A DNA stretch of 64,000 nt, from the NCBI RefSeq assembly GCF_000373185.1, contig NZ_KB890649.1, positions 1 through 64,000 of the forward strand, given 5' to 3'. A model generated the notes under the pieces. It saw nothing but the letters and a program-made list of their open reading frames with translations, searched no databases and was not told the origin of the DNA. Positions 26,272 to 33,455 of this stretch are shown here, piece after piece. Source of the DNA: Segatella paludivivens DSM 17968 = JCM 13650 (GTDB lineage Bacteria; Bacteroidota; Bacteroidia; Bacteroidales; Bacteroidaceae). Each line of letters begins with the position of its first letter. The first letter of the stretch is position 1. A program made the position numbers and the translations under genes.

Positions 26272-28836
26272 ATGATTTATCCTGATAATTTTGAAGATAA
26301 AATCGGTTTTACCGATATACGTAATATGCTGCGTGAACGTTGTTTGTCCACGCTTGGAAAGTCACAGGTTGACGCTATGGAATTTTCGTCAGACCATTCG
26401 TTAATCAATGAACTTCACGACCAAACTCGTGAGTTAGCGGCACTTCTTGAAGAAAATTCTGATTTCCCATTGGGGAATATATACGATATGCGTGAGAGCT
26501 TGAAGCGTGCTCGTATTGCCAATACTCATCTTGAGGAAGAAGAATTTTTCAACCTCCGCCAAAGTCTTGACACGATCAACAGGATTGTTGGTATTTTGCA
26601 TCCTGATGAAATAGAAAATGCGCCAGGAAAGGCTCTGTTTCTTTTGTCAGATGGCATTGCTACGTTTCCTAATCTTATTCAACGTATTGATCAGGTTATA
26701 GATAAGTTTGGACACATGCGTGACAACGCTTCTCCAGAATTACTTAGACTTCGTCGTGAACTTGCTAAGGCTGAAGGTTCGGTGTCTCGTACTTTGTATG
26801 GAATTTTACGTTCTGCACAGGCCGAAGGTGTTGTTGATAAGGACGTAACTCCAACAATGCGTGATGGTAGACTTGTGATACCTGTTGCTCCAGGTTTGAA
26901 ACGACGTATAAACGGTATTGTGCATGATGAAAGTGCTACTGGTAAAACTGTCTTTGTAGAACCTGCTGAGGTTGTTGAGGCAAATAATAAAATTCGAGAA
27001 TTAGAAGCTGAAGAGCGTCAAGAGGTTATCAGAATACTCATCGCTATAACCGATCATGTACGACCTAATGTTAGAGAAATCCTTGACTCATTTAATTTCC
27101 TTGGCATAATGGATTCCATAAATGCCAAAGTTGAGTTGGGAAAGAGTCTTCATGCCATTTATCCTGAAGTTAAGTCGTCACCATATATGGATTGGATAGA
27201 GGCTAGACACCCTTTATTAGAAAAACGTTTATCTGCTCATGGTGGTAAAATTGTATCGTTGGGTATAACTCTTAATTCAGATAAGCATATTCTTATTATT
27301 TCTGGTCCTAATGCTGGTGGTAAATCAGTCTGTCTTAAAACTGTAGGACTATTGCAGTATATGTTGCAGTGTGGTCTGCCTATTCCTGTCAGCGAACGTT
27401 CCACTTGTGGAATCTTCGATGATATGATGATGGATATTGGAGACGAGCAGAGCCTTGAAAACGATTTGTCTACATATTCTTCTCATTTGTTGAATATGAA
27501 GAATATGATGAAGCAGTCTTCGGATCGTACCCTTATCCTTATTGATGAATTCGGTACAGGTACTGAACCGCAGATAGGTGGTGCTATTGCCGAGAGTGTT
27601 TTGGATAAGTTTTGTTCAAAGGGTGCATGGGCTGTAATCACAACCCATTATCAGAATCTTAAGCATTTTGCCGATTCTCATCCTGGAGTTGTAAATGGTG
27701 CAATGTTATATGATCGCCATGAGATGCGTGCGCTCTTCCAACTTGCTATAGGAAGACCAGGTAGTAGTTTCGCTATTGAAATAGCACGCAAGATAGGACT
27801 TCCTGAAGACGTCATCTCTGAAGCTTCAGAGATAGTTGGAAGCGACTATATACAAAGTGATAAGTATCTGCAAGATATTGTTCGTGATAAGCGTTACTGG
27901 GAAGCCAAGCGACAATCTATCCATCAACGTGAAAAAGATATAGAGAAGACAATCTCTAAATATGAACAAGAAATTGAGGAACTGCAAAGCCAGAGGCGTG
28001 ATATTGTAGCAAAGGCTAAAGCTGAAGCTGGAGAATTGTTGAAGGAAAGTAACAAACGAATTGAGAACGCTATTCGTGAAATAAAGCAGAATCAGGCTGA
28101 AAAAGAAGCTACACGTAAGATTCGTGAGGAACTGCGTGACTTTGAAACAGCTGTTAGTGAAGGAAATACCGCTGCGGGGAAACAGTCTCATGGAATTATT
28201 TCTGATGATGATTTCGAAAAGAAAATGAAGCAGATTGAGCAGCGTCGTCAACGCAAGGAACAGCGTAAGAAAGAAAAAGCTGATAAGAAAAGCAGTCAAC
28301 CTGTTTCTGATTCTGATAAGCCAATCAATATAAATATGTCTGTCGTTGATAGTTCAACAGGAGCTATTGGAATTGGTTCAACGGTACGTATAAAAGGGTT
28401 GTCTTCAACAGGAACAATTGAGTCCGTTGATGGAAAGATGTGTACAGTTATATTTGGCGGTATGCGCTCAAAGATGCGCCTTGATCGTTTGGAAGCTGCA
28501 AGTGGAGTAGGGAATAAAGAAAATGATGAGGCTGCTGATAACTCATATCAGGTAAGCCGTGCTACCCGTGCCACAATAGATGATCATAAGAAAAACTTTC
28601 ATCAGGATTTGGATGTCAGGGGAATGCGTGGTGATGAGGCACTTAATGCCGTTCAGTATTTCATAGATGATGCAATACTTGTAGGCATGAGCAGAGTGCG
28701 TATCTTGCATGGAAAGGGAAACGGAATCCTTCGTAGTCTTATAAGGCAATATCTTGCCGGGATTCCTAATGTCACCCATTATGCAGATGAGCATGTGCAG
28801 TTTGGTGGTGCTGGAATAACGATAGTAGATTTCTAA
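26272..28836 (+). CDS. mutS2: MutS2-type ATPase/endonuclease with Smr domain
   Basis: This 854-residue protein acts on recombination intermediates or stalled ribosomes. The start is ATG 26272 (MIYPDNFEDKIGFTDIRNML); ATG 26263 is an alternative. Middle: LDSFNFLGIMDSINAKVELG. ATPase: Walker A LIISGPNAGGKSVCLKTVGL (about 342-361), then DIGDEQSLENDLSTYSSHLL and Walker B TLILIDEFGTGTEPQIGGAI, with ITTHYQNLK. A charged coiled coil (about 535-690) leads to a KOW-like segment (IGSTVRIKGLSSTGTIESVD). The C-terminal Smr domain is QDLDVRGMRGDEALNAVQYF and VRILHGKGNGILRSLI. It is full length and has its own promoter. Confidence 0.95.
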   Translation: MIYPDNFEDKIGFTDIRNMLRERCLSTLGKSQVDAMEFSSDHSLINELHDQTRELAALLEENSDFPLGNIYDMRESLKRARIANTHLEEEEFFNLRQSLDTINRIVGILHPDEIENAPGKALFLLSDGIATFPNLIQRIDQVIDKFGHMRDNASPELLRLRRELAKAEGSVSRTLYGILRSAQAEGVVDKDVTPTMRDGRLVIPVAPGLKRRINGIVHDESATGKTVFVEPAEVVEANNKIRELEAEERQEVIRILIAITDHVRPNVREILDSFNFLGIMDSINAKVELGKSLHAIYPEVKSSPYMDWIEARHPLLEKRLSAHGGKIVSLGITLNSDKHILIISGPNAGGKSVCLKTVGLLQYMLQCGLPIPVSERSTCGIFDDMMMDIGDEQSLENDLSTYSSHLLNMKNMMKQSSDRTLILIDEFGTGTEPQIGGAIAESVLDKFCSKGAWAVITTHYQNLKHFADSHPGVVNGAMLYDRHEMRALFQLAIGRPGSSFAIEIARKIGLPEDVISEASEIVGSDYIQSDKYLQDIVRDKRYWEAKRQSIHQREKDIEKTISKYEQEIEELQSQRRDIVAKAKAEAGELLKESNKRIENAIREIKQNQAEKEATRKIREELRDFETAVSEGNTAAGKQSHGIISDDDFEKKMKQIEQRRQRKEQRKKEKADKKSSQPVSDSDKPININMSVVDSSTGAIGIGSTVRIKGLSSTGTIESVDGKMCTVIFGGMRSKMRLDRLEAASGVGNKENDEAADNSYQVSRATRATIDDHKKNFHQDLDVRGMRGDEALNAVQYFIDDAILVGMSRVRILHGKGNGILRSLIRQYLAGIPNVTHYADEHVQFGGAGITIVDF

Positions 28837-28872
28837 TAGATGTTAAAATCGTAAAATAGTTTATGTATTTTT

Positions 28873-28902
28873 TTTGCTATTCAAAAAAAACATTTACTTT
28901 TG
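28873..28902 (+). promoter_or_regulatory. Promoter of the SRP RNA-tRNA-Thr transcript
   Basis: TTTG at 28873-28876 and TACTTTTG at 28895-28902 with an 18-base spacer. A nearly identical TACTTTTG box drives tRNA-Ser at 30.6 kb, suggesting a shared strong promoter type for stable RNAs. Confidence 0.75.
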
Positions 28903-28921
28903 CACCCGCTTAACAAAAGCA

Positions 28922-29023
28922 ACATGGGCAAGTCCCTTACGGTCTGCTCCCTTGGAATCCCCCAGGACGGGAACGTAGCAAGGGTACTTGGTCGAAGCGT
29001 CGCGATAAGGATCGCTTGCCCAC
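28922..29023 (+). ncRNA. ffs: Signal recognition particle RNA, small bacterial type
   Basis: This RNA of about 100 bases has the SRP helix 8 core: CAGG-ACG-GGAA-CGT-AGCA, in which a GGAA tetraloop is closed by a short stem and flanked by the conserved CAGG/AGCA asymmetric and symmetric loops that bind Ffh. The outer stem pairs GGGCAAG (28926-28932) with CTTGCCC (29015-29021). It guides ribosomes making membrane proteins to FtsY. The 3' end is only about four bases before tRNA-Thr, so the two are probably cut from one transcript by RNase P. The exact ends are inferred from pairing. Confidence 0.88.
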
Positions 29024-29025
29024 CC

Positions 29026-29099
29026 GCCTCTTTAGCTCAGTTGGCCAGAGCACGTGATTTGTAATCTCGGGGTCGTTGGTTCGAATCCGACAAGAGGCT
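29026..29099 (+). tRNA. tRNA-Thr (UGU anticodon)
   Basis: This 74-base cloverleaf has acceptor stem GCCTCTT/AAGAGGC, D-arm GCTCAGTTGGCCAGAGC, anticodon loop TTTGTAA (anticodon TGT, reading ACA threonine codons) and T-arm GTTGGTTCGAATCCGAC. The anticodon stem as aligned has one T-T mismatch in the middle. The CCA end is not encoded. It lies directly after SRP RNA and before a strong terminator. Confidence 0.95.
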
Positions 29100-29101
29100 C
29101 A

Positions 29102-29144
29102 AAAAAAAAGAAGGATGTAGTTTTCACTACATCCTTTTTTTTTT
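29102..29144. terminator. Bidirectional intrinsic terminator
   Basis: AAGGATGTAG (29111-29120) pairs perfectly with CTACATCCTT (29127-29136) around TTTTCA. T-runs flank it on the right and A-runs on the left. It ends the SRP-tRNA transcript and, on the other strand, the WG-repeat gene whose stop codon is at 29143-29145. Confidence 0.92.
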
Positions 29145-29817
29145 ATGCTTGTTTAGCTCCGTATCTGTCTATAAGTATATGTTTCTTACCTTGTATACCT
29201 TCGAAATAAGGTGGCTCGCATCTTAGTTGCATGTCATCATAAATAAACTCTGCAATAACAGTGTCTTTTCCGTCAGGTAGTATTAGTCCCATTTTGCCGT
29301 TCTTCTTTGCGATGACAGGCATCATGCATAAGTCATCAACATATACGTATGGTGTCCTCAAAAAATCATAGAGTGGGTGTATGAGGATTTTTCCTTCATG
29401 ATCTTTAATACCAAACTTTTCATTTTCTTCAAACACACTATGAAACTTGATATATTTTCTTTTTATTCGCTGTAAGTAAGCTACCGTCTTTCTTGGATTG
29501 CTTATCATTCTATGCCAGTAACTGTATGTGTCACAGTAGTTGGCTGCAGCCCTCGCAATCACCATCTTCCAGTCAAGTCCACTAATGGCTTTTCTGTTAA
29601 GGTCTATGTATTTAGCAATGGCTTTTTCCTTTTCTGGAACACTTAGCTTCGACAGCGATTCCTCAAATCTCACCATAATGGTTTTTGAACCCGACATGCC
29701 TTTTATGTATCTGTGTATCTGTCTTGACATTTCACAGCATACAAATTTGTCTATTTCCGCCAACTCAATTTTGTCAACGTATAGCTCATCGAAATTATCA
29801 GCTGTTATTTTTTTCAT
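29143..29817 (-). CDS. WG repeat-containing protein
   Basis: This 224-residue soluble protein has an alpha-helical N-terminal half that starts MKKITADNFDELYVDKIELA and contains RHMI-type helices (YCDTYSYWHRMISNPRKTVA). It is followed by WG-like repeats: KFGIKDHEGKILIHPLYDFL, then KNGKMGLILPDGKDTVIAEF with IYDDM. The repeat unit (K-x-G-hydrophobic x4 G-K x3-4 P-x-Y-D) is a beta-repeat of unknown role common in Bacteroidetes. A strong Shine-Dalgarno (GGAGG at 29824-29828) precedes the ATG, uncommon in this phylum. No function can be assigned. Confidence 0.8.
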   Translation of the reverse strand: MKKITADNFDELYVDKIELAEIDKFVCCEMSRQIHRYIKGMSGSKTIMVRFEESLSKLSVPEKEKAIAKYIDLNRKAISGLDWKMVIARAAANYCDTYSYWHRMISNPRKTVAYLQRIKRKYIKFHSVFEENEKFGIKDHEGKILIHPLYDFLRTPYVYVDDLCMMPVIAKKNGKMGLILPDGKDTVIAEFIYDDMQLRCEPPYFEGIQGKKHILIDRYGAKQA

Positions 29818-29823
29818 TGTATT

Positions 29824-29844
29824 ACCTCCGTTTCTCCAAAAATA
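29824..29844 (-). promoter_or_regulatory. -7 box and canonical Shine-Dalgarno of the WG-repeat gene
   Basis: The minus strand carries TATTTTTG at 29837-29844, then CGGAGGT at 29823-29829, then ATG at 29817. A canonical GGAGG six bases before the start is unusual among the genes here, most of which have only A-rich leaders. Confidence 0.5.
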
Positions 29845-29931
29845 CGAACTTTTCTTGATTCAGAAAAATTTTTAATTGGGAAATTGCTAAAACTATGTTA
29901 TAAAACACGTCTTAACTAATATTAACCACGG

Positions 29932-29953
29932 TAAGGTAACAAATGTTACCTTA
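29932..29953 (+). promoter_or_regulatory. Crp/Fnr-like operator upstream of the RIC gene
   Basis: This is a perfect inverted repeat: TAAGGTAACA (29932-29941), AA, TGTTACCTTA (29944-29953). The length of 22 bases and two-fold symmetry are those of Crp/Fnr-family sites. Its centre lies about 41 bases before the transcription start predicted from the -7 box at 29973, the class II activator position, and its right arm covers the place of the missing -33 box. Activation of an iron-sulfur repair gene by a nitric-oxide-responsive Crp/Fnr regulator (HcpR or DNR type) is a reasonable inference. Confidence 0.75.
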
Positions 29954-29972
29954 TTATATAATCGTTTTCTTC

Positions 29973-29980
29973 TATCTTTG
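29973..29980 (+). promoter_or_regulatory. -7 box of the RIC gene
   Basis: TATCTTTG at 29973-29980, 25 bases before the ATG at 30006. No TTTG exists 19-21 bases upstream, which agrees with dependence on an activator bound to the palindrome at 29932-29953. Confidence 0.75.
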
Positions 29981-30005
29981 CCAAAAATAATAAAACGTAG
30001 AAAAT

Positions 30006-30542
30006 ATGAATACTATTTATTCTTTTGAACAATGGGATATTGATTTATTGGTTGATTACATTCAGAAAGTTCATCATCGTGGGATACGAGAAAAAGGGCC
30101 AAAGGTGCTAGATAAACTAATTGCTGTGGCAGAAGTCCACAAGGCAGACGCTCCAAATCTTCTAAAGGTAACAGATCATTTCCGTAATTCTCTCTATGAT
30201 CTTGATGTGCATTGCAGTAAGGAAGACAACATTCTCTATCCTTATGTTTTAGAGATGTACGAGGCTTATGCACAAGGTCACAGTGTTCCGCCGTTTCATT
30301 GCGGAAGCGTTCAGAGTCCAATCAGTGCAATGATGGCTGATCACGACGAAGAAGTGTCACGTCATAACCGCATAGCTGAATTGACTAACAATTATACTGC
30401 TCCAGATTCTTCAGATAATGATTATGTAGAAGCAATGCAATTATTGCGCGAATTTCGTCAGGCATTGGATGAACATGTGGCGATTGAAAACAATGTTCTT
30501 TTCCCGATGGCTGTTAAATTAGAGACAATGGTACAGCGTTAG
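30006..30542 (+). CDS. Hemerythrin-domain iron-sulfur repair protein (RIC/YtfE-like)
   Basis: This 178-residue protein is an all-helical di-iron domain. Candidate iron ligands are His24 (YIQKVHHRG), His69 and Glu73 (LDVHCSKEDNILYP), His113 (MMADHDEEVSRHNR) and His157 with Glu161 (LDEHVAIENNVLFPMAVKLE). This His/Glu pattern is the C-terminal domain of RIC proteins (YtfE, ScdA), which restore iron-sulfur clusters after nitric oxide or peroxide damage. The N-terminal ScdA_N module of longer RICs is absent. The upstream Crp/Fnr-type palindrome supports induction by nitrosative or oxygen-related signals. Confidence 0.85.
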   Translation: MNTIYSFEQWDIDLLVDYIQKVHHRGIREKGPKVLDKLIAVAEVHKADAPNLLKVTDHFRNSLYDLDVHCSKEDNILYPYVLEMYEAYAQGHSVPPFHCGSVQSPISAMMADHDEEVSRHNRIAELTNNYTAPDSSDNDYVEAMQLLREFRQALDEHVAIENNVLFPMAVKLETMVQR

Positions 30543-30619
30543 AAAACGCCTTAAAAGGCAATAAAACGGCAATTATTTTTAAAGAAAAGCGATTTTTTTT
30601 GAAAAAAGTTTCAGAAATA

Positions 30620-30651
30620 TTTGGAGGTTTAAAAAATATCCATTACTTTTG
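30620..30651 (+). promoter_or_regulatory. Promoter of tRNA-Ser
   Basis: TTTG at 30620-30623 and TACTTTTG at 30644-30651 with a 20-base spacer, matching the consensus and resembling the SRP RNA promoter. Confidence 0.8.
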
Positions 30652-30686
30652 CACTCGCTTTAAGAAACCAAGCTAACATCATCAAT

Positions 30687-30771
30687 GGAGAGATGGTAGA
30701 GCGGTCGATTACAGCAGTCTTGAAAACTGCCGTACCGAGAGGTACCGGGGGTTCGAATCCCTCTCTCTCCG
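30687..30771 (+). tRNA. tRNA-Ser (UGA anticodon)
   Basis: This 85-base class II tRNA has acceptor stem GGAGAGA/TCTCTCC, anticodon loop CTTGAAA (anticodon TGA, reading UCA), a long variable arm GTACCGAGAGGTAC and T-arm GGGGGTTCGAATCCCTC. The discriminator is G, normal for serine. The CCA end is not encoded. It is followed at once by a terminator. Confidence 0.96.
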
Positions 30772-30772
30772 C

Positions 30773-30812
30773 AAAGTCCTCAGTATTATTACTGAGGACT
30801 TTTTTTATTTTG
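30773..30812 (+). terminator. Intrinsic terminator of tRNA-Ser
   Basis: AAAGTCCTCAGTA and TACTGAGGACTTT form a perfect stem around TTAT, followed by a T-run. Confidence 0.93.
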
Positions 30813-30957
30813 CTCTATGTAAATTATTATGGCTAAGTTCGGGCGACTCAGTGCCTACTGATATACATGTAATATCAATAAGTACGTTTCTTTAATTTAA
30901 ATAGACCTCACATTCAATTTATTATACTGAAATGATTGACATTTCGAGAATATTTTG

Positions 30958-30965
30958 TATCTTCG
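30958..30965 (+). promoter_or_regulatory. -7-like box directly before the DUF1304 start codon
   Basis: TATCTTCG at 30958-30965 has one mismatch to TAnnTTTG. The only sensible start codon, ATG 30970, follows after four bases, so a transcript from here would be leaderless or nearly so. The box may instead be coincidental. Confidence 0.4.
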
Positions 30966-30969
30966 CTTT

Positions 30970-31335
30970 ATGAATATTCTAACAGATATTTTTGTGGTGC
31001 TTGTGGCCATAGAGTTCGTATATATCTTCTATCTCGAAACTATTGTTACAACATCAAAGAAAACTTCCGAGACCTTTGGTATAACCAAGAAGGCATTGGA
31101 GGATAAGAATGTGAATGTACTTCTTAAAAATCAGGGAGTGTACAACCTTCTTATTGCCGTGATGCTATTGATTGCGTTGTTTATCATGCACTCGGAAGAA
31201 ACGATAGTCCTTCTGTTGAGCTATATTATAATTGTAGCTGCTTACGGAGCCGTTAGTTCTAACCCGAAAATTTTCCCTAAACAGGGTGGATTGGCACTTA
31301 TCGCGCTTATATTATTATTGATCTTCGGTATATGA
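30970..31335 (+). CDS. DUF1304 family membrane protein
   Basis: This 121-residue protein starts at ATG 30970 (MNILTDIFVVLVAIEFVYIF); the frame extends five codons upstream through a promoter-like box, which is unlikely to be coding. There are four hydrophobic helices: residues 6-22, a central NLLIAVMLLIALFIM, TIVLLLSYIIIVAAYGAV and the C-terminal GLALIALILLLIFGI. The pattern FVYIFYLETI, then KNQGVYNLLIA and the GAVSSNPKIFPKQG loop match DUF1304, a small integral membrane family of unknown function. It is a single gene between tRNA-Ser and the accessory stretch. Confidence 0.85.
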   Translation: MNILTDIFVVLVAIEFVYIFYLETIVTTSKKTSETFGITKKALEDKNVNVLLKNQGVYNLLIAVMLLIALFIMHSEETIVLLLSYIIIVAAYGAVSSNPKIFPKQGGLALIALILLLIFGI

Positions 31336-31448
31336 TTTGAGAGAAGAGTAGTTTGATATTTGGCTGTTGATAAGTGAAGCCAGTACGACAGTAACTGCCC
31401 ACTAGTGTGAAATAAAGATATAAAAATCAGCATTATAAGATTTCCTAT

Positions 31449-32456
31449 ATGAATAACAAAGACAAGAAGAAAGGATTACAGATTTTCTCAAATATCCATC
31501 AGAGGGTTTGTCTGTTAAGCCTTCCTTGTATGTGTACAGGCTGTTCTGAGCCTTCAATAAATTCTCATCTATTACAGAAGAAAGGTATATTGTCTAAGGT
31601 TTTTGAAAGTGGGCACATGTATGAACCGAGACCATCAAATATATTCCAAGAAAAGTTCATTCACAATCCTTCAGAATTAAAGAGGGTTGGAGTCGAACAA
31701 GCTTTGAGTGTACATACTTTCTGTAAGACCCATGACGAAAATATATTTGGGGAAATAGAGAAGGGTAATTTGGAGCTAAACAATTACAGGCATTGTCTTT
31801 TGTTGTCATATCGAGCAGTCTGTGCTGAAGCTAGAAGAAAGGAATATGAAGTAGAAGTATATAGAAGGTTTATTGAGTCCAACACAATAAGACAAATGGT
31901 TAATGCAAAGCAACTTGATGATCTTGAAAAATTTCGATGTAGTTTTAAGTTAGGGCAGAGAGACTTATTATCTCATCGTTCGAAAATAGAAAAAGAATTA
32001 GAGCAACCAAAAAATGAATACATGTTCTATCATAAAGAATTTTCTATCTCTGGCATATATTGCTCTACTACTCTTTCTTTGGGTAACTTTTTAGACACAA
32101 ATTTGGAAAAGCCACTAGACCTGTTTCTTTTGCATGTTATTCCAACAGAAAATAAAACACATATTTTGTTAGGTTTTGACAAGAATTGCGAGAGTAATTG
32201 GGCAAAGTTATATTTCCAAGAACTGATGTCAAAAGACGATAATACGATTGAGGAATATCTGACATCGTTGTTAATAAGAACTAATGGATGGGGAATATCA
32301 CCATCAGTATATGAGGAACTAAGCAAGGATAAAATTACCCAGTTCTTCAAATTGTATGACGAAGATAGGGACGCTTTCATTTCTCAAAGATATGAGAATT
32401 TTAATCTTTTCGATGGAGTCTTACTTGAAACTTACAGGAATAATCATTCTTCTTAG
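31449..32456 (+). CDS. Putative zinc-binding accessory protein of unknown function
   Basis: This 335-residue soluble protein has an N-terminal Cys/His cluster: CMCTGCSEPSINSHLLQKKG (Cys29, Cys32, His40) and, further on, VHTFCKTHDENIFGEIEKGN (Cys92, His95). The spacing of a CxxC, a SH, and a later FCxxHD resembles a treble-clef/HNH-like zinc site, as in a scattered family with a SHxxQK...FCxxHD pattern. The middle is helical and charged, with NYRHCLLLSYRAVCAEARRK, and the C-terminal half is beta-rich (ISGIYCSTTLSLGNFL). No HNH catalytic triad can be confirmed. Neighbours are also poorly known accessory genes. The leader is long, without a clear promoter. Confidence 0.55.
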   Translation: MNNKDKKKGLQIFSNIHQRVCLLSLPCMCTGCSEPSINSHLLQKKGILSKVFESGHMYEPRPSNIFQEKFIHNPSELKRVGVEQALSVHTFCKTHDENIFGEIEKGNLELNNYRHCLLLSYRAVCAEARRKEYEVEVYRRFIESNTIRQMVNAKQLDDLEKFRCSFKLGQRDLLSHRSKIEKELEQPKNEYMFYHKEFSISGIYCSTTLSLGNFLDTNLEKPLDLFLLHVIPTENKTHILLGFDKNCESNWAKLYFQELMSKDDNTIEEYLTSLLIRTNGWGISPSVYEELSKDKITQFFKLYDEDRDAFISQRYENFNLFDGVLLETYRNNHSS

Positions 32457-32714
32457 ATAGATTGACATGACAAATCGGTTATACCTTCTCTGCTATAATG
32501 CATTATCTCACCTCATGAGCTTGCTATTTTCCCATCGAATAATAATATAAGGTATCTTGAGTTGTAATAATCAATAGGGACTAGCCTACGCTGTTGGTAA
32601 AGAGTTGTTCAGAAATCGTGCAAGCACATCAACTTGATAATAACTAGAATGTCCTCTATGGGCATGTCCTCGAGATTGAGTTAAATACTATTTTAGAATA
32701 AAATAAATATAATT
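32457..32714. other. Intergenic stretch without recognised features
   Basis: These 258 bases separate the zinc-binding-type protein from the MPG-like gene. No ORF with a plausible start, no tRNA, no obvious consensus promoter and no strong hairpin is visible. The segment ends in an A-rich leader before ATG 32715. Confidence 0.5.
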
Positions 32715-33455
32715 ATGAAAGAATTAGAAGACCTTCTTGGCAAGGCAAAATTAATAATGAAAGAAGAAGATGCCCAAAGTGTCTTTGAAAAGATCGCAAA
32801 AGGTCTTTTCAATAATTTCTGCTTCAAGAAAGGAAATGTTGAATTCCGATTCCTTGAGATTGAGTTCTATTATTATTCCCAATGCCATAAAGACTTGGTT
32901 TATAATGAAAAGAATGAGCCAAAGCCTTTTGTGTATCCACGGGCATGCACGAAGGATGGACAGTTTCTGCTCCATGCCAGCGGCTTGGACATCTGCTTTA
33001 AAGGAACTCTGGTCGATAAAGAAAATGGTGAGGGTGGTGGCATATTGGTTCGTTCCCTGCTTATGATTGAGGAAGGTAAGGAAGATAAACTTGTTGCAGG
33101 TCCTTGGGATTGTTATTCAACTCTTTTCAGCTATACTGACAATGATAATCATCTACAGCTGGAATTGCTTCCTGAAGACGCAAGGAATAAAGCTAAGGTT
33201 ACCTCATTCACTAGAAAGATTGGTGAGCCAAAACTAAAGGATGATAAGTCGGGGTATACTAAGACTTATACCATGGCAAATAAACCTTATGCCTTCTATG
33301 ATGCAGGGTATGTGAAAGACGACAAATTCATGCAGAACGATAAGCCTATTGAACGATACGACTACCAAATTCCCGGCAATAAGAAAAAATCTCAATATTA
33401 TCTCCACATCGAAAAAAGAAATAAAGATAATGCTGCTCTCCAACGAAACAAATAA
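32715..33455 (+). CDS. Unknown protein with methylpurine-glycosylase-like motifs
   Basis: This 246-residue soluble protein has an N-terminal helical part (MKELEDLLGKAKLIMKEEDA). It is followed by FRFLEIEFYYYSQCHKDLVY, ACTKDGQFLLHASGLDICFK and EGGGILVRSLLMIEEG. The order (RxLEIExY, an aromatic and His-rich loop, then G-G-I-L-V-R-S/A-L) resembles the core of the alkyladenine/3-methyladenine DNA glycosylase fold, where similar strands line the base-flipping pocket. This is only a motif likeness, and the protein may have another role. Its 3' end overlaps the deiminase gene by 26 bases in another frame, so the two are probably co-expressed. Confidence 0.45.
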   Translation: MKELEDLLGKAKLIMKEEDAQSVFEKIAKGLFNNFCFKKGNVEFRFLEIEFYYYSQCHKDLVYNEKNEPKPFVYPRACTKDGQFLLHASGLDICFKGTLVDKENGEGGGILVRSLLMIEEGKEDKLVAGPWDCYSTLFSYTDNDNHLQLELLPEDARNKAKVTSFTRKIGEPKLKDDKSGYTKTYTMANKPYAFYDAGYVKDDKFMQNDKPIERYDYQIPGNKKKSQYYLHIEKRNKDNAALQRNK

